64,000 nt of DNA from an uncultured Agromyces sp. Its GTDB lineage: Bacteria > Actinomycetota > Actinomycetes > Actinomycetales > Microbacteriaceae. The notes beneath the pieces were generated by a model. That model was given only the letters and a program-made list of their open reading frames with translations, searched no databases and was not told the origin of the DNA. A program made the position numbers and the translations under genes. Shown here piece by piece: positions 26,258 to 35,519 of this stretch (positions are counted from its first letter, which is position 1; each line of letters begins with the position of its first letter). The DNA is taken from positions 248,001 through 312,000 of the forward strand of contig CAJXGN010000001.1 in the NCBI GenBank assembly GCA_913053875.1. The letters run 5' to 3'.

Positions 26258-27566
26258 CGGCGGCCTCCTCCACGGGGGCGGTGCGCACGTAGCGCAGGCG
26301 GTCGATGCGACGGCCCTCGAGGCGCACCACGCGGAGCGTGCCGTCCTCGGTCTCGATCTCGTCGCCGACCGCGGGCAGGCGGCCGAGCTCGCTCATGACG
26401 TAGCCGCCGACCGTCTCGTAGGGGCCCTCGTCTGGCACGCGGATGCCGGCGCGCTCGAGCAGTTCGTCGGGCCGGAGCAGCCCGGGGAACGTGATCGAGT
26501 CCGCCCGGCGCACGATGCCCGCGCGCGAGCGGTCGTGCTCGTCGGAGACCTCGCCGACGATCTCCTCGACCAGGTCCTCGAGCGTGGCGACGCCAGCGGT
26601 GCCGCCGTACTCGTCGACCACGACGGCCATCTGGTAGCCGCGGCCGCGCAGCTCGCCGAGCAGCGCGTCGAGGCGCATCGTCTCGGGCACGCGGAGCCCG
26701 TCCGACTGGAGCGCCGACACGGGCACGTCGGCGCGGCGCTCGCGCGGCACGGCGACGGCCTGCTTGACGTGCACGAGGCCGACCACGTCGTCGAGGTTCT
26801 CCTCGTGCACCGGGAAGCGGGAGTACCCGGTCTGCGAGGCCAGCTCGATCACGGTCGCGGCCGTGTCGTCGCGCGAGACGCTCGCGACCCGCGGGCGCGG
26901 CGTCATGACGTCGGCGGCGCTCAGCCGCGAGAAGCTCAGCGTGCGGCTGAGCAGCGTGGCCGTGTCCTTCTCGAGCATGCCCGCGCTCGCCGACCGGCGC
27001 ACGAGCGACGACAGCTCCTCCGCCGAGCGGGCGCCCGACAGCTCCTCCTTGGGCTCCACGCCCATGAGGCGCAGCAGCGCGTTCGCGCTGCCGTTCAGCA
27101 GGCGGATCGCCGGAGCGAACACGGTGGTGAACGCCGTCTGGAACGGCATCACCAGCACGGCCGTCTGGCGCGGCAGCGCGAGGGCGAAGTTCTTCGGCAC
27201 GAGCTCGCCGATGATCATCGACAGCAGCGTCGCCACGATGATCGCGGTCGTCGCGCCCACGGGTCGAACGAGGGACTCGGGCACGCCGATCGCCTCGAGC
27301 GGGCCCGCCAGCAGCGAGCTGATCGCGGGCTCCATGGTGTAGCCCGTGAGCAGCGTCGTGATCGTGATGCCGAGCTGGGCGCTCGACAGGTGCGTCGACG
27401 TGATCTTCAGCGCCGCGATCGTGAGGCCCAGCCGGGACTCGCCGCGGTCGCGTCGCGCCTCGAGGTCGGAGCGATCGAGGTTGACCAGCGCGAACTCGCT
27501 GGCGACGAACAAGCCCGTGCCGATCGTGAGCAGGAGTCCGAACGTGAGCAGGAGCCACTCAGGCAT
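26250..27566 (-). CDS. CNNM/CorC-family transporter with CBS and CorC_HlyC domains
   Basis: 438 residues from ATG 27566 (GTG 27572 is an alternative). Order: DUF21 membrane domain with [40 protein letters not shown] and [16 protein letters not shown]; a CBS pair ([41 protein letters not shown] split over about 315-345); and a C-terminal CorC_HlyC domain ([18 protein letters not shown]). Homologues act in Mg2+/Co2+ transport. A proline-rich leader ORF ends inside its first three codons, and a TATACT -10 lies 93 bases upstream, suggesting translational control. There is no convincing ribosome site of its own. Confidence 0.88.
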   Translation of the reverse strand: MPEWLLLTFGLLLTIGTGLFVASEFALVNLDRSDLEARRDRGESRLGLTIAALKITSTHLSSAQLGITITTLLTGYTMEPAISSLLAGPLEAIGVPESLVRPVGATTAIIVATLLSMIIGELVPKNFALALPRQTAVLVMPFQTAFTTVFAPAIRLLNGSANALLRLMGVEPKEELSGARSAEELSSLVRRSASAGMLEKDTATLLSRTLSFSRLSAADVMTPRPRVASVSRDDTAATVIELASQTGYSRFPVHEENLDDVVGLVHVKQAVAVPRERRADVPVSALQSDGLRVPETMRLDALLGELRGRGYQMAVVVDEYGGTAGVATLEDLVEEIVGEVSDEHDRSRAGIVRRADSITFPGLLRPDELLERAGIRVPDEGPYETVGGYVMSELGRLPAVGDEIETEDGTLRVVRLEGRRIDRLRYVRTAPVEEAADV

Positions 27567-27648
27567 TCGCACCCGACCGATCGATCACGGGCAGGGGTCT
27601 ATGACCAGGGGAACTGGGACTGGGACTGGAACTGGGAGGGTCGTCCAT
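27559..27648 (-). CDS. Proline-rich leader peptide (uORF) of the CNNM/CorC operon
   Basis: 29 codons from ATG (27646-27648) to TGA (27559-27561). The product starts MDDPPSSSPSPSSP, continues [15 protein letters not shown] and has seven prolines. The TGA overlaps the start of the CNNM/CorC gene (ATGCCTGA). Codon use is opposite to all neighbours: Ser as AGT four times, plus AGA, CAT, AAT, GGT and CCT, all rare at this G+C content. Ten bases separate its ATG from a TATACT -10, so it is nearly leaderless. An acidic-proline start of this kind is known from MgtL, the Mg2+-sensing leader of mgtA in enterobacteria; the match in target gene type suggests the same logic. Too short for routine gene callers. 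Confidence 0.6.
   Translation of the reverse strand: MDDPPSSSPSPSSPGHRPLPVIDRSGANA
27607..27637. repeat. Hexamer-like tandem repeat inside the leader ORF
   Basis: AGGGGAACTGGGACTGGGAC followed by TGGAACTGGGA: about five units of CTGGGA/CTGGAA. On the coding strand they read as alternating Pro (CCC) and Ser (AGT, TCC) codons. Confidence 0.7.
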
Positions 27649-27658
27649 CGTGGACGCA

Positions 27659-27664
27659 AGTATA
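27659..27664 (-). promoter_or_regulatory. -10 element of the CNNM/CorC operon
   Basis: AGTATA on the plus strand reads TATACT on the coding strand, the closest match to TATAAT in the surrounding 200 bases. No good -35 is seen at 17 or 18 bases. Confidence 0.5.
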
Positions 27665-27741
27665 GCCGCGCGCGGCTGCGGATCTGCACGGATGTCGCGC
27701 GCGGATCGTCACCGCGCCGGCACGCGGCATCCGACCGCCGC

Positions 27742-27757
27742 CGCCGGCCGACCGGCG
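27742..27757 (-). terminator. Short hairpin after guaB1
   Basis: CGCCGG-CCGA-CCGGCG lies directly after the guaB1 stop codon and before the TATACT promoter; a weak terminator candidate. Confidence 0.35.
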
Positions 27758-29197
27758 CTACCAGCTGACCGGCAGCGCCTTGCCCTCCTCGTACCCGGCC
27801 GCCGACTGGATGCCGACGAGCGCGCGCTCGTGGAACTCGGGCACCGAGTGCGCGCCCGCATAGGTGAACGAGCTGCGCACGCCCGTCGTGATCATGTCGA
27901 GCAGGTCCTCGAGCGACGGCCGGAGCGGATCGAGCGAGATGCGCGACGACGAGATGCCCTCGGCGAAGAGTTCCTTGCGCGCGAGCTCGTAGGGAGAGAG
28001 CCGGTCGAAGCGCTCGCGCACGGCCTTGGTCGACGCCATGCCCCAGCTCTCCTTGTACCAGCCGCCGTCGGGTGCGGTGCGCAGCCGCCCGGGCGCCTCG
28101 AGCGTGCCGGCGAACCACGAGCCGATCATGACGGATGCCGCGCCGGCGGCCAGTGCCAGCGCGACGTCCCTCGGGTAGCGCACTCCCCCGTCCGCCCAGA
28201 CGCGTGCACCGGCCTCGCGGGCCGCCTCCGCCGTCTCGAGCACCGCGGAGAACTGCGGCCGCCCGACCGCGGTCATCATGCGCGTCGTGCACATGGCGCC
28301 GGGGCCGACGCCGACCTTCACGATGTCGGCACCCGCCTCGACGAGGTCGGCCACCGCCTGCTCGGTCACGACGTTGCCGGCGGCGATCGGCACCTCGATG
28401 CCCGCCTCGCGCACGGCGCGGATGGCGCGCACCATGCCGTCCTGGTGGCCGTGCGCCGTGTCGACCACGAGCACGTCGACGCCCGCGGCCACGAGCGCCG
28501 TCGCCTTGCCGGCCACGTCGCCGTTGATGCCGACGGCCGCGGCGACCCGCAGCCGGCCGTGGGCGTCGAGCGCCGGCGTGTAGATGGTGCCGCGCAGCGC
28601 GCTGCGGCGGCTGAGCGTGCCGACCACCTTCCCGTGCGCCATCACGGGCGCGAACTCGAGGTCGGCGTCGACCATCAGGTCGAACGCGGCGCGCGGCGTG
28701 GACACGTCGTCGGCGTCGAGCGCGGGGAGCGCGCCGTGCACGAGGTCGCCGAGGCGCGCGTCCTGCAGCGCCGTCGCCAGCCGCGTCGCCGGGATGCAGC
28801 CCGCGTAGGCGCCGTCGCCGTCGTGGAGCACGAGGCCGTGGCCCTCCACGGGCGCGATCGCCTCGAGCGCGTCGGCGACCGTGGCATCCGCGTCGAAGTC
28901 GTAGGGGGTGTCGAAGCGCGGCGACTGCGCCTTGACCCAGCGGATCGCCCGGTCGAGGTCCTGCAGGTGCATGTCCTGCGGCAGCACGCCGAGCCCGCCG
29001 CGCCGCGCGAGGGTCGCCGCGAGCCGAGGGCCGGTGACCGAGTTCATGTTCGCCGAGACGATCGGCAGGGTCGCGCCCGTGCCGTCCTCGGGTGCGAGGG
29101 AGACGTCGAGCCGGCTCGCGACGTCCGACCGGCTCGGCACGAGGAAGACGTCCGAGTAGGTCAGGTCGTGGCTCGGGGTCGTTCGGTAGAACTCCAT
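27758..29197 (-). CDS. guaB1: GuaB1 family IMP dehydrogenase/GMP reductase
   Basis: 479 residues, the length of mycobacterial GuaB1. A (beta/alpha)8 barrel with an inserted CBS pair (about 95-210). Active-site loop: KVGVGPGAMCTTRMMTAVG with catalytic Cys303; VAAAVGINGDVAGKA and VVDTAHGHQ are as in the family. Mycobacterial GuaB1 was shown to act as GMP reductase, returning GMP to IMP, and was long misnamed IMP dehydrogenase. The neighbouring CBS/CorC pair is also next to guaB1 in M. tuberculosis (Rv1841c-Rv1843c), so the neighbourhood is old. TAGCGT (29205-29210) lies seven bases before the ATG. Confidence 0.9.
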   Translation of the reverse strand: MEFYRTTPSHDLTYSDVFLVPSRSDVASRLDVSLAPEDGTGATLPIVSANMNSVTGPRLAATLARRGGLGVLPQDMHLQDLDRAIRWVKAQSPRFDTPYDFDADATVADALEAIAPVEGHGLVLHDGDGAYAGCIPATRLATALQDARLGDLVHGALPALDADDVSTPRAAFDLMVDADLEFAPVMAHGKVVGTLSRRSALRGTIYTPALDAHGRLRVAAAVGINGDVAGKATALVAAGVDVLVVDTAHGHQDGMVRAIRAVREAGIEVPIAAGNVVTEQAVADLVEAGADIVKVGVGPGAMCTTRMMTAVGRPQFSAVLETAEAAREAGARVWADGGVRYPRDVALALAAGAASVMIGSWFAGTLEAPGRLRTAPDGGWYKESWGMASTKAVRERFDRLSPYELARKELFAEGISSSRISLDPLRPSLEDLLDMITTGVRSSFTYAGAHSVPEFHERALVGIQSAAGYEEGKALPVSW

Positions 29198-29214
29198 GTG
29201 CGCAACGCTAGTGG

Positions 29215-29235
29215 CTGCAGATGCTGCATCTTCAG
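29215..29235. promoter_or_regulatory. Near-perfect palindromic operator at guaB1
   Basis: A 21-bp palindrome with one mismatched pair: core AGATGC-T-GCATCT (29219-29231) flanked by CTG and CAG. It lies between the guaB1 -10 (29205-29210) and the expected -35 (about 29228), so a bound protein would block guaB1; kgd lies divergently 150 bases away. Confidence 0.5.
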
Positions 29236-29274
29236 GTTCCCCACGGCATGCAGCCTCCTCCACGGGAACGGGTT

Positions 29275-29280
29275 TAGGCT
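29275..29280 (+). promoter_or_regulatory. Candidate -10 for kgd
   Basis: TAGGCT within GGGTTTAGGCT, about 107 bases before the chosen kgd start; no convincing -35. Confidence 0.3.
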
Positions 29281-29387
29281 TGTCGCGGCGGGTTTCACGC
29301 CTGCGCGCGAGCGCGACGTCCGCCAGATCGAGCGCTCCGGAGCGAGTGCATCCCCCAGCAGCAGCGAAGAGAGTGGGCGAAGAGGCT

Positions 29388-32300
29388 GTGTCGAGGCAGT
29401 TGACCGGTGGATCCGACCAGGCCACGTCGAACGAGTTCGGCGCGAACGAGTGGCTCGTCGACGAATTGTACGAGCAGTTCCGCGCAGACCGGGACTCGGT
29501 CGACAAGACGTGGTGGCCGATCCTCGAGAACTACCGTCCCGCGTCGGGCGACGCGCCCGCGACGCCCGACACGCCCGCGCAGGCTCCCGTGGCGGACCCG
29601 GCTCCGCCCGCGGCCGCCTCGCCCGCCGTGCCCGCGCCCTCGGCCCACCCCGTCACGGCGCCCACGCCCGTGATCGGCGCCCAGCCGCAGGCGCGCACCA
29701 CGGCCCGCGCACCGCGCCCGGAGCCGGTGCCCGCCGACGTGCCGGTCACGAGCCCGCAGCCGGTCGTCGAGGGCGAGACCGAGAAGGTCGACGAGGTCGT
29801 TCCGCTCCGCGGCCTGCCGAAGACCCTCGCGGCGAACATGGACCAGAGCCTCACGGTCCCGACCGCGACCAGCGTGCGCACGGTGCCCGCGAAGCTGATG
29901 ATCGACAACCGCATCGTCATCAACAACCACCTCCGCCGCGCCCGAGGCGGCAAGGTCTCGTTCACGCACCTCATCGGCTGGGCGCTGATCCAGGCGCTCA
30001 AGGAGTTCCCGAGCCAGAACGTCTACTACGACGAGCGCGACGGCAAGCCGAGCCTCGTCAAGCCCGCGCACATCGGCCTCGGCATCGCGATCGACCTGCC
30101 GAAGCCCGACGGCTCACGGGCCCTGCTCGTGCCCGCGATCAAGCGCGCCGAGACGATGACGTTCAACGAGTACCTCGCGGCCTACGAGGACCTGGTGCAG
30201 CGCGCCCGCAAGAACAAGCTCACGGCCGACGACTTCAAGGGCGCGACGATCTCGCTGACCAACCCGGGCGGCATCGGCACCGTGCACTCCGTGCCCCGCC
30301 TCATGAAGGGCCAGGGCTGCATCATCGGCGCCGGCGCGCTCGAGTACCCGGCCGAGTTCCAGGGCTCCAGCGACCGCACCCTCGCGAACCTCGCGATCGG
30401 CAAGACGATCACGCTCACCTCGACCTACGACCACCGCGTCATCCAGGGCGCGGGCTCGGGCGAGTTCCTGAAGACCGTGCACGAGCTGCTCATCGGCCAG
30501 CGCCGGTTCTACGAGGACATCTTCGCCGCGCTCCGCCTGCCCTACGACCCGATCCACTGGGCCCCCGACATCTCGGTCGACATCGCCAGCGCGATCGACA
30601 AGACCGCTCGCGTGCAGGAGCTCATCAACTCGTTCCGCGTGCGCGGCCACATGATGGCCGACATCGACCCGCTCGAGTACGTGCAGCGCTCGCACCCCGA
30701 CCTCGACATCGCGAGCCACGGGCTCACGTTCTGGGACCTCGACCGCGAGTTCGTCACGGGCGAGTTCGGCGAGTCCCGCACCTCCCTGCTGCGCGACATC
30801 CTCGGCGTGCTGCGCGACTCGTACTGCCGCACCATCGGCATCGAGTACATGCACATCCAGGACCCCGAGCAGCGCAAGTGGATCCAGGGCAAGGTCGAGC
30901 GCAAGTACGAGAAGCCGACCCACGACGAGCAGATGCGCATCCTCGGCAAGCTCAACGAGGCCGAGGCGTTCGAGACGTTCCTGCAGACCAAGTACGTCGG
31001 CCAGAAGCGGTTCAGCCTCGAGGGCGGCGAGTCGATGATCGCCCTGCTCGACGAGGTGCTCCAGGGCGCCGCCAAGGAGGGCCTCGACGAGGTCGCGATC
31101 GGCATGGCCCACCGCGGCCGGCTGAACGTGCTCACCAACATCGCGGGCAAGACCTACGGCCAGATCTTCCGCGAGTTCGAGGGCGCGCCCGACCCGCGCA
31201 CCGTCTCCGGCTCGGGCGACGTGAAGTACCACCTCGGCACCGAGGGCGTGTTCACCGCCGACACCGGCGAGGAGGTCCCGGTGTACCTCGCGGCGAACCC
31301 GTCGCACCTCGAGGCCGTCAACGGCGTGCTCGAGGGCATCGTCCGCGCCAAGCAGGACCGCCGCCCCGCCGGCAGCTACGGCACCCTCCCGATCCTCGTG
31401 CACGGCGACGCGGCGATGGCCGGCCAGGGCGTCGTGTTCGAGACCCTGCAGATGTCGCAGCTGCGCGGCTACCGCACGGGCGGAACGATCCACGTCGTCG
31501 CGAACAACCAGGTCGGCTTCACCACCGTGCCGGGCGATGCGCGCTCGTCGATCTACTCCACGGATGTCGCGAAGACCATCCAGGCCCCGATCTTCCACGT
31601 GAACGGCGACGACCCCGAGGCCGTCGTGCGCGTGGCCGAGCTGGCGTTCGAGTACCGGCAGCAGTTCCACCGCGACGTCGTGATCGACCTCGTCTGCTAC
31701 CGCCGCCGCGGCCACAACGAGGGCGACGACCCGTCGATGACCCAGCCGCTCATGTACAACCTCATCGAGGCGAAGCGCTCGGTCCGCAAGCTCTACACCG
31801 AGGCGCTCGTCGGTCGCGGCGACATCACCGAGGAGGAGTACCAGGCGGCGCACCGCGACTTCCAGGAGCGCCTCGAGCACGCCTTCCAGGAGACCCACGC
31901 CGCACAGACCGCGTCGTCGGCGCCCGGCGGCGCGGCCGACATCGAGCCGGCCACCAGCGCACCGCTGACCAAGGAGGCGCCGCCCACGGGCGAGCTCGAG
32001 ACCACGGGCGTGTCCGACCAGGTCGTGCACATGATCGGCGATGCGTTCAACAACAAGCCCGACGGCTTCACGGTGCACGCGAAGCTGCAGCAGCTGCTGC
32101 AGAAGCGCCTCGACATGAGCCGCAACGGCAAGATCGACTGGGCGTTCGGCGAGCTGCTCGCGCTCGGGTCGCTCCTGGTCGAGGGCACACCGGTGCGCTT
32201 CGCCGGGCAGGACGCCCGCCGCGGCACGTTCGTGCAGCGGCACTCGGTGTTCCACGACCGCGTGAACGGCCAGGAGTGGCTGCCGCTGCTGAACCTCAGC

Positions 32301-33152
32301 GACAACCAGGCGCGGTTCTGGATCTACGACTCGCTGCTCTCCGAGTACGCAGCCATGGCGTTCGAGTACGGGTACTCGGTCGAGCGCAAGGACGCCCTCG
32401 TGCTCTGGGAGGCCCAGTTCGGCGACTTCGCCAACGGCGCCCAGACCGTCATCGACGAGTTCATCTCGTCGGCCGAGCAGAAGTGGGGCCAGCGCTCGAG
32501 CGTCGTGCTCCTGCTGCCGCACGGCTACGAGGGCCAGGGTCCCGACCACTCGTCGGCCCGCATCGAGCGCTACCTGCAGATGTGCGCCGAGCAGAACATG
32601 ACCGTTGCGCGCCCGTCGACCCCGGCGTCGTACTTCCACCTGCTGCGCCGCCAGGCGTACCAGCGCCCGCGCCGTCCGCTCGTCGTGTTCACGCCGAAGG
32701 CGATGCTGCGCCTGCGCGGCGCGACGAGCGAGGTCGCCGACTTCACGAGCGGGAAGTTCGAGCCGGTGATCGATGACGCGCGCATCACCGATCGCCAGGC
32801 GGTGCGCCGGGTCGTGTTCATGGCGGGCAAGCTGTACTACGACCTCGCTGCAGAGCTGGCCAAGCACCCGAATCCCGAGATCGCGCTGGTGCGCCTCGAG
32901 CAGTACTACCCGCTGCCTGCCGAGCGCCTCGCCGAGGTCGCGGCCTCGTACCCGAACGCCGAGCTGGTCTGGGCGCAGGACGAGCCCGAGAACCAGGGCG
33001 CCTGGCCGTTCTTCGCCATCGAGACCGGCAAGATCTGGGATCGCCCGGTGAGCGTCGTCTCGCGCGCGGCATCCGCCTCGCCCGCCACCGGCTCTGCGAA
33101 GGTGCACGCGCAGGAGCAGACCGAGCTCGTCTCGCGCGCGCTGTCGCTGTAG
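29388..33152 (+). CDS. kgd: Multifunctional 2-oxoglutarate decarboxylase/dehydrogenase (E2-E1 fusion, Kgd)
   Basis: 1254 residues. N-terminal E1-like helix (ANEWLVDELYEQFRADRDSV), a Pro/Ala-rich linker of about 70 residues with no lipoyl domain, an acyltransferase (E2) domain about 100-330 with YDHRVIQGAGSGEFLKTVHELL, and a ThDP-dependent E1 domain with VSGSGDVKYHLG and HGDAAMAGQGVVFETLQMSQ. This is the actinobacterial Kgd/OdhA, the E1/E2 part of the 2-oxoglutarate dehydrogenase complex, controlled elsewhere by GarA/OdhI. Start chosen at GTG 29388 (MSRQLTGG) by family length; GTG 29373 and 29346 are in frame and possible. Confidence 0.95.
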   Translation: MSRQLTGGSDQATSNEFGANEWLVDELYEQFRADRDSVDKTWWPILENYRPASGDAPATPDTPAQAPVADPAPPAAASPAVPAPSAHPVTAPTPVIGAQPQARTTARAPRPEPVPADVPVTSPQPVVEGETEKVDEVVPLRGLPKTLAANMDQSLTVPTATSVRTVPAKLMIDNRIVINNHLRRARGGKVSFTHLIGWALIQALKEFPSQNVYYDERDGKPSLVKPAHIGLGIAIDLPKPDGSRALLVPAIKRAETMTFNEYLAAYEDLVQRARKNKLTADDFKGATISLTNPGGIGTVHSVPRLMKGQGCIIGAGALEYPAEFQGSSDRTLANLAIGKTITLTSTYDHRVIQGAGSGEFLKTVHELLIGQRRFYEDIFAALRLPYDPIHWAPDISVDIASAIDKTARVQELINSFRVRGHMMADIDPLEYVQRSHPDLDIASHGLTFWDLDREFVTGEFGESRTSLLRDILGVLRDSYCRTIGIEYMHIQDPEQRKWIQGKVERKYEKPTHDEQMRILGKLNEAEAFETFLQTKYVGQKRFSLEGGESMIALLDEVLQGAAKEGLDEVAIGMAHRGRLNVLTNIAGKTYGQIFREFEGAPDPRTVSGSGDVKYHLGTEGVFTADTGEEVPVYLAANPSHLEAVNGVLEGIVRAKQDRRPAGSYGTLPILVHGDAAMAGQGVVFETLQMSQLRGYRTGGTIHVVANNQVGFTTVPGDARSSIYSTDVAKTIQAPIFHVNGDDPEAVVRVAELAFEYRQQFHRDVVIDLVCYRRRGHNEGDDPSMTQPLMYNLIEAKRSVRKLYTEALVGRGDITEEEYQAAHRDFQERLEHAFQETHAAQTASSAPGGAADIEPATSAPLTKEAPPTGELETTGVSDQVVHMIGDAFNNKPDGFTVHAKLQQLLQKRLDMSRNGKIDWAFGELLALGSLLVEGTPVRFAGQDARRGTFVQRHSVFHDRVNGQEWLPLLNLSDNQARFWIYDSLLSEYAAMAFEYGYSVERKDALVLWEAQFGDFANGAQTVIDEFISSAEQKWGQRSSVVLLLPHGYEGQGPDHSSARIERYLQMCAEQNMTVARPSTPASYFHLLRRQAYQRPRRPLVVFTPKAMLRLRGATSEVADFTSGKFEPVIDDARITDRQAVRRVVFMAGKLYYDLAAELAKHPNPEIALVRLEQYYPLPAERLAEVAASYPNAELVWAQDEPENQGAWPFFAIETGKIWDRPVSVVSRAASASPATGSAKVHAQEQTELVSRALSL

Positions 33153-33170
33153 CGGGACACCCGCCCGACG

Positions 33171-33212
33171 CGACGAGCCGGGTCCGACCTCGTGGTCGGA
33201 CCCGGCTCGTCG
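33171..33212. terminator. Strong bidirectional terminator between kgd and the MmpL gene
   Basis: Perfect 19-bp stem (CGACGAGCCGGGTCCGACC at 33171-33189, complement at 33194-33212) with the loop TCGT, followed by a C-run on the plus strand. The genes converge here. Confidence 0.9.
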
Positions 33213-33245
33213 GTCCCCCCGGAACTGCGGCGCCGGTGCGGCGGC

Positions 33246-35519
33246 TCAGCGCACCGCCGTCGCCTCCACCCGCGCGGGCGCGTCCCCATCGCCCGCGGGA
33301 GGAGCGTCGCCGCCGTCGTGACCCCCCACGTGTCGTCCGTCGTGCGGGCGCGCGAGCTTCGACGGCCACCAGACCGCCGGGCCGATGTCGTACGCGAGCG
33401 CGGGCACCAGCAGCGTCCGCACGAGGAAGGTGTCGAGCAGCACGCCGAACGCGACAATGAACGCGATCTGCGCGAGGAACAGGATCGGGATGACCCCGAG
33501 CGCGGCGAACGTCGCGGCGAGCACGAGACCGGCCGAGGTGATGACCCCCGCGGTGAGCGCGAGCCCGCGCAGGATCCCCGGGCGCGTGCCGTGCACGAGG
33601 GACTCCTCGCGCACGCGGGTCATGAGGAAGATGTTGTAGTCCACGCCCAGCGCCACGAGGAACACGAACCCGAACAGCGGCACCGACGGGTCGGCGCCGT
33701 CCCAGCCGAACACGGTCTGGAAGACCACGGCCGACACGCCGAGCGCGGCGCCGAACGAGAGCACGACGCTCGCGATGAGCAGCACGGGTGCCAGGATCGA
33801 ACGCAGCAGCAGCATCAGGATCAGCAGGATCGCGGCGAGCACGAGCGGGATGATCAGCGTGCGGTCGGCGATCGCCGCCTCGTTGGTGTCGAGCGCCACG
33901 GCGGTCGTGCCGCCGACGAGGGCGTCCTGGGAGACCTCGTCGAGCGCGACGCGCAGCTCCTTCACCGTCGCCTCCGCCTCGAGCGAGTCGGCCGGGTCCT
34001 CGAGCGTCGCCTGCAGCAGCACGTCGCCGCCGACCACGTCGGGCTCGGGCGCGGGGGTGCCGGGCGGGCCGAGCGCCTGGATGCCGTCGGCGGTGACCTC
34101 GGCCTGGCCCGACGGCGAGTCCGACGCGAGCACGGCGACCGAGGCGATGCCGTCGGTGGCGAGCGCCACGTCGGCGAGCGCCTGCAGGTCGTCCTCCGGG
34201 CCGATGATGACGGCGGGCGTGCCGGAGCCGGCGGGGAAGTGCTCGCCGAGCAGCTCCTGTCCGTCGCGGGCCTGCGACTCGCCGAGCACGAACTCGCTCG
34301 ACGGCACGCCGTCGGCCTCCAGTTGGACGAGTCCGATCGACATCACGCCGAGCAGCACGGTCGAGACGATCCACACCCAGCGGGGGCGACGGGAGACGAG
34401 CCGGCTCACGGAGCCCCAGAACCCGCGGGCGCCGCTGCCGACCTGGTCGGGGTCGTCGGATGCCGCGCGCGGACGCCGCGGCCAGAACGCGACGCGCCCC
34501 GCCCAGAGCAGCAGCGCCGGCAGCAGGGTGAGCGCCGCCAGCAGCGCGCAGACGATGCCGATCGCCGCGACGGGGCCGAGCGACTTGTTGGAGTTCAGCT
34601 CGCTCACGAGCAGGATCAGCAGGCCCGCGATGACGGTGCCGCCCGACGCGAGGATGGGCTCCCACGACCCCTTGAGCGCCGCCCAGGTCGCGGCCCACTT
34701 CGTCGGTTCGGTCGCGAGCGTCTCCCGATAGCGCGCGATGTAGAGCAGCGCGTAGTCGGTCGCGGCCCCGATCACGAGGATGAACAGGATGCCCTGGGTC
34801 TGGCCGGTGAGCAGCAGGATGTCGGCGGCCGCGAGCGTCACGACGACCAGCACCGCGGTGCACAGCGCGGTGAGGCTCGTGAAGAGCACGATGATCGGCA
34901 GCAGCGGCGAGCGGTAGACGATGACCAGGATCACGAGGACCGCGGCGAACGCGACGGCGATCAGCAGACCGTCGATGCCCGCGAACGCGCCGGTGAGGTC
35001 GGCGGTGAACCCGGCCGGGCCGGTGACGGCCGCGGTGACGCCGTCGACGGGCTCCTCCGCGATCAGCGCCCGGAGCTCCTCGACGGCCTCGGTGCCCGGC
35101 TCGCCCGAGACCACGGGCACGACGACCTGCGCGGCCTCGCCGTCGTCGGAGACGATCACCGGGGACGCACCGTCGGCGTCGACCCCCTCGACCGACGCGA
35201 ACCCGTCGCGCTGGTCGTCGATGTCGGCGAGCTGCGCGTCGGTCAGCTCGCCGTCGTCGGCGGCGTAGACCACGACGGCCGGGATGAGGTCGTCGTCGCG
35301 GAACTCCGCCTGCAGCTCGTTGACCTCGGTCGCCTCGGCGCTCGCGGGCAGGAACTGCGTCTGGTCGTTGGTGGACACGTCCGACAGCTGTCCGAAGGAC
35401 GCGCCGCCCAGGCCGAACGCGGCGAACCACCCCAGCACGAGCACACCCGGGATCAGGACGCGCAGCCAGGTGGGCACGCGGGACTTCGAACCGGTCGCGG
35501 AGGGGGTCTGCTCGCTCAT
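33246..35519 (-). CDS. MMPL-family RND transporter
   Basis: 757 residues, twelve spans in two halves, each with a large extracytoplasmic domain (about 50-170 and 400-540). MMPL hallmarks: GAATDYALLYIARYRE in the first half and FLVALGVDYNIFLMTRVREE in the second, with the paired Asp/Tyr used for proton relay. Actinobacterial members export lipids, siderophores or drugs; the target is unknown. No accessory gene adjoins. A perfect 19-bp palindrome touches the ATG, so a TetR-like repressor is expected, encoded elsewhere. Confidence 0.9.
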   Translation of the reverse strand: MSEQTPSATGSKSRVPTWLRVLIPGVLVLGWFAAFGLGGASFGQLSDVSTNDQTQFLPASAEATEVNELQAEFRDDDLIPAVVVYAADDGELTDAQLADIDDQRDGFASVEGVDADGASPVIVSDDGEAAQVVVPVVSGEPGTEAVEELRALIAEEPVDGVTAAVTGPAGFTADLTGAFAGIDGLLIAVAFAAVLVILVIVYRSPLLPIIVLFTSLTALCTAVLVVVTLAAADILLLTGQTQGILFILVIGAATDYALLYIARYRETLATEPTKWAATWAALKGSWEPILASGGTVIAGLLILLVSELNSNKSLGPVAAIGIVCALLAALTLLPALLLWAGRVAFWPRRPRAASDDPDQVGSGARGFWGSVSRLVSRRPRWVWIVSTVLLGVMSIGLVQLEADGVPSSEFVLGESQARDGQELLGEHFPAGSGTPAVIIGPEDDLQALADVALATDGIASVAVLASDSPSGQAEVTADGIQALGPPGTPAPEPDVVGGDVLLQATLEDPADSLEAEATVKELRVALDEVSQDALVGGTTAVALDTNEAAIADRTLIIPLVLAAILLILMLLLRSILAPVLLIASVVLSFGAALGVSAVVFQTVFGWDGADPSVPLFGFVFLVALGVDYNIFLMTRVREESLVHGTRPGILRGLALTAGVITSAGLVLAATFAALGVIPILFLAQIAFIVAFGVLLDTFLVRTLLVPALAYDIGPAVWWPSKLARPHDGRHVGGHDGGDAPPAGDGDAPARVEATAVR

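Noticed and set aside
27559..27757. Mg2+ riboswitch in the CNNM/CorC leader
   Set aside because: The leader is short, largely occupied by the uORF and shows no M-box-like set of helices; peptide-based control fits better.
30114..33107. 997-codon minus-strand open frame over kgd
   Set aside because: Shadow of kgd; composition is low-complexity and no start site or family segment supports it.
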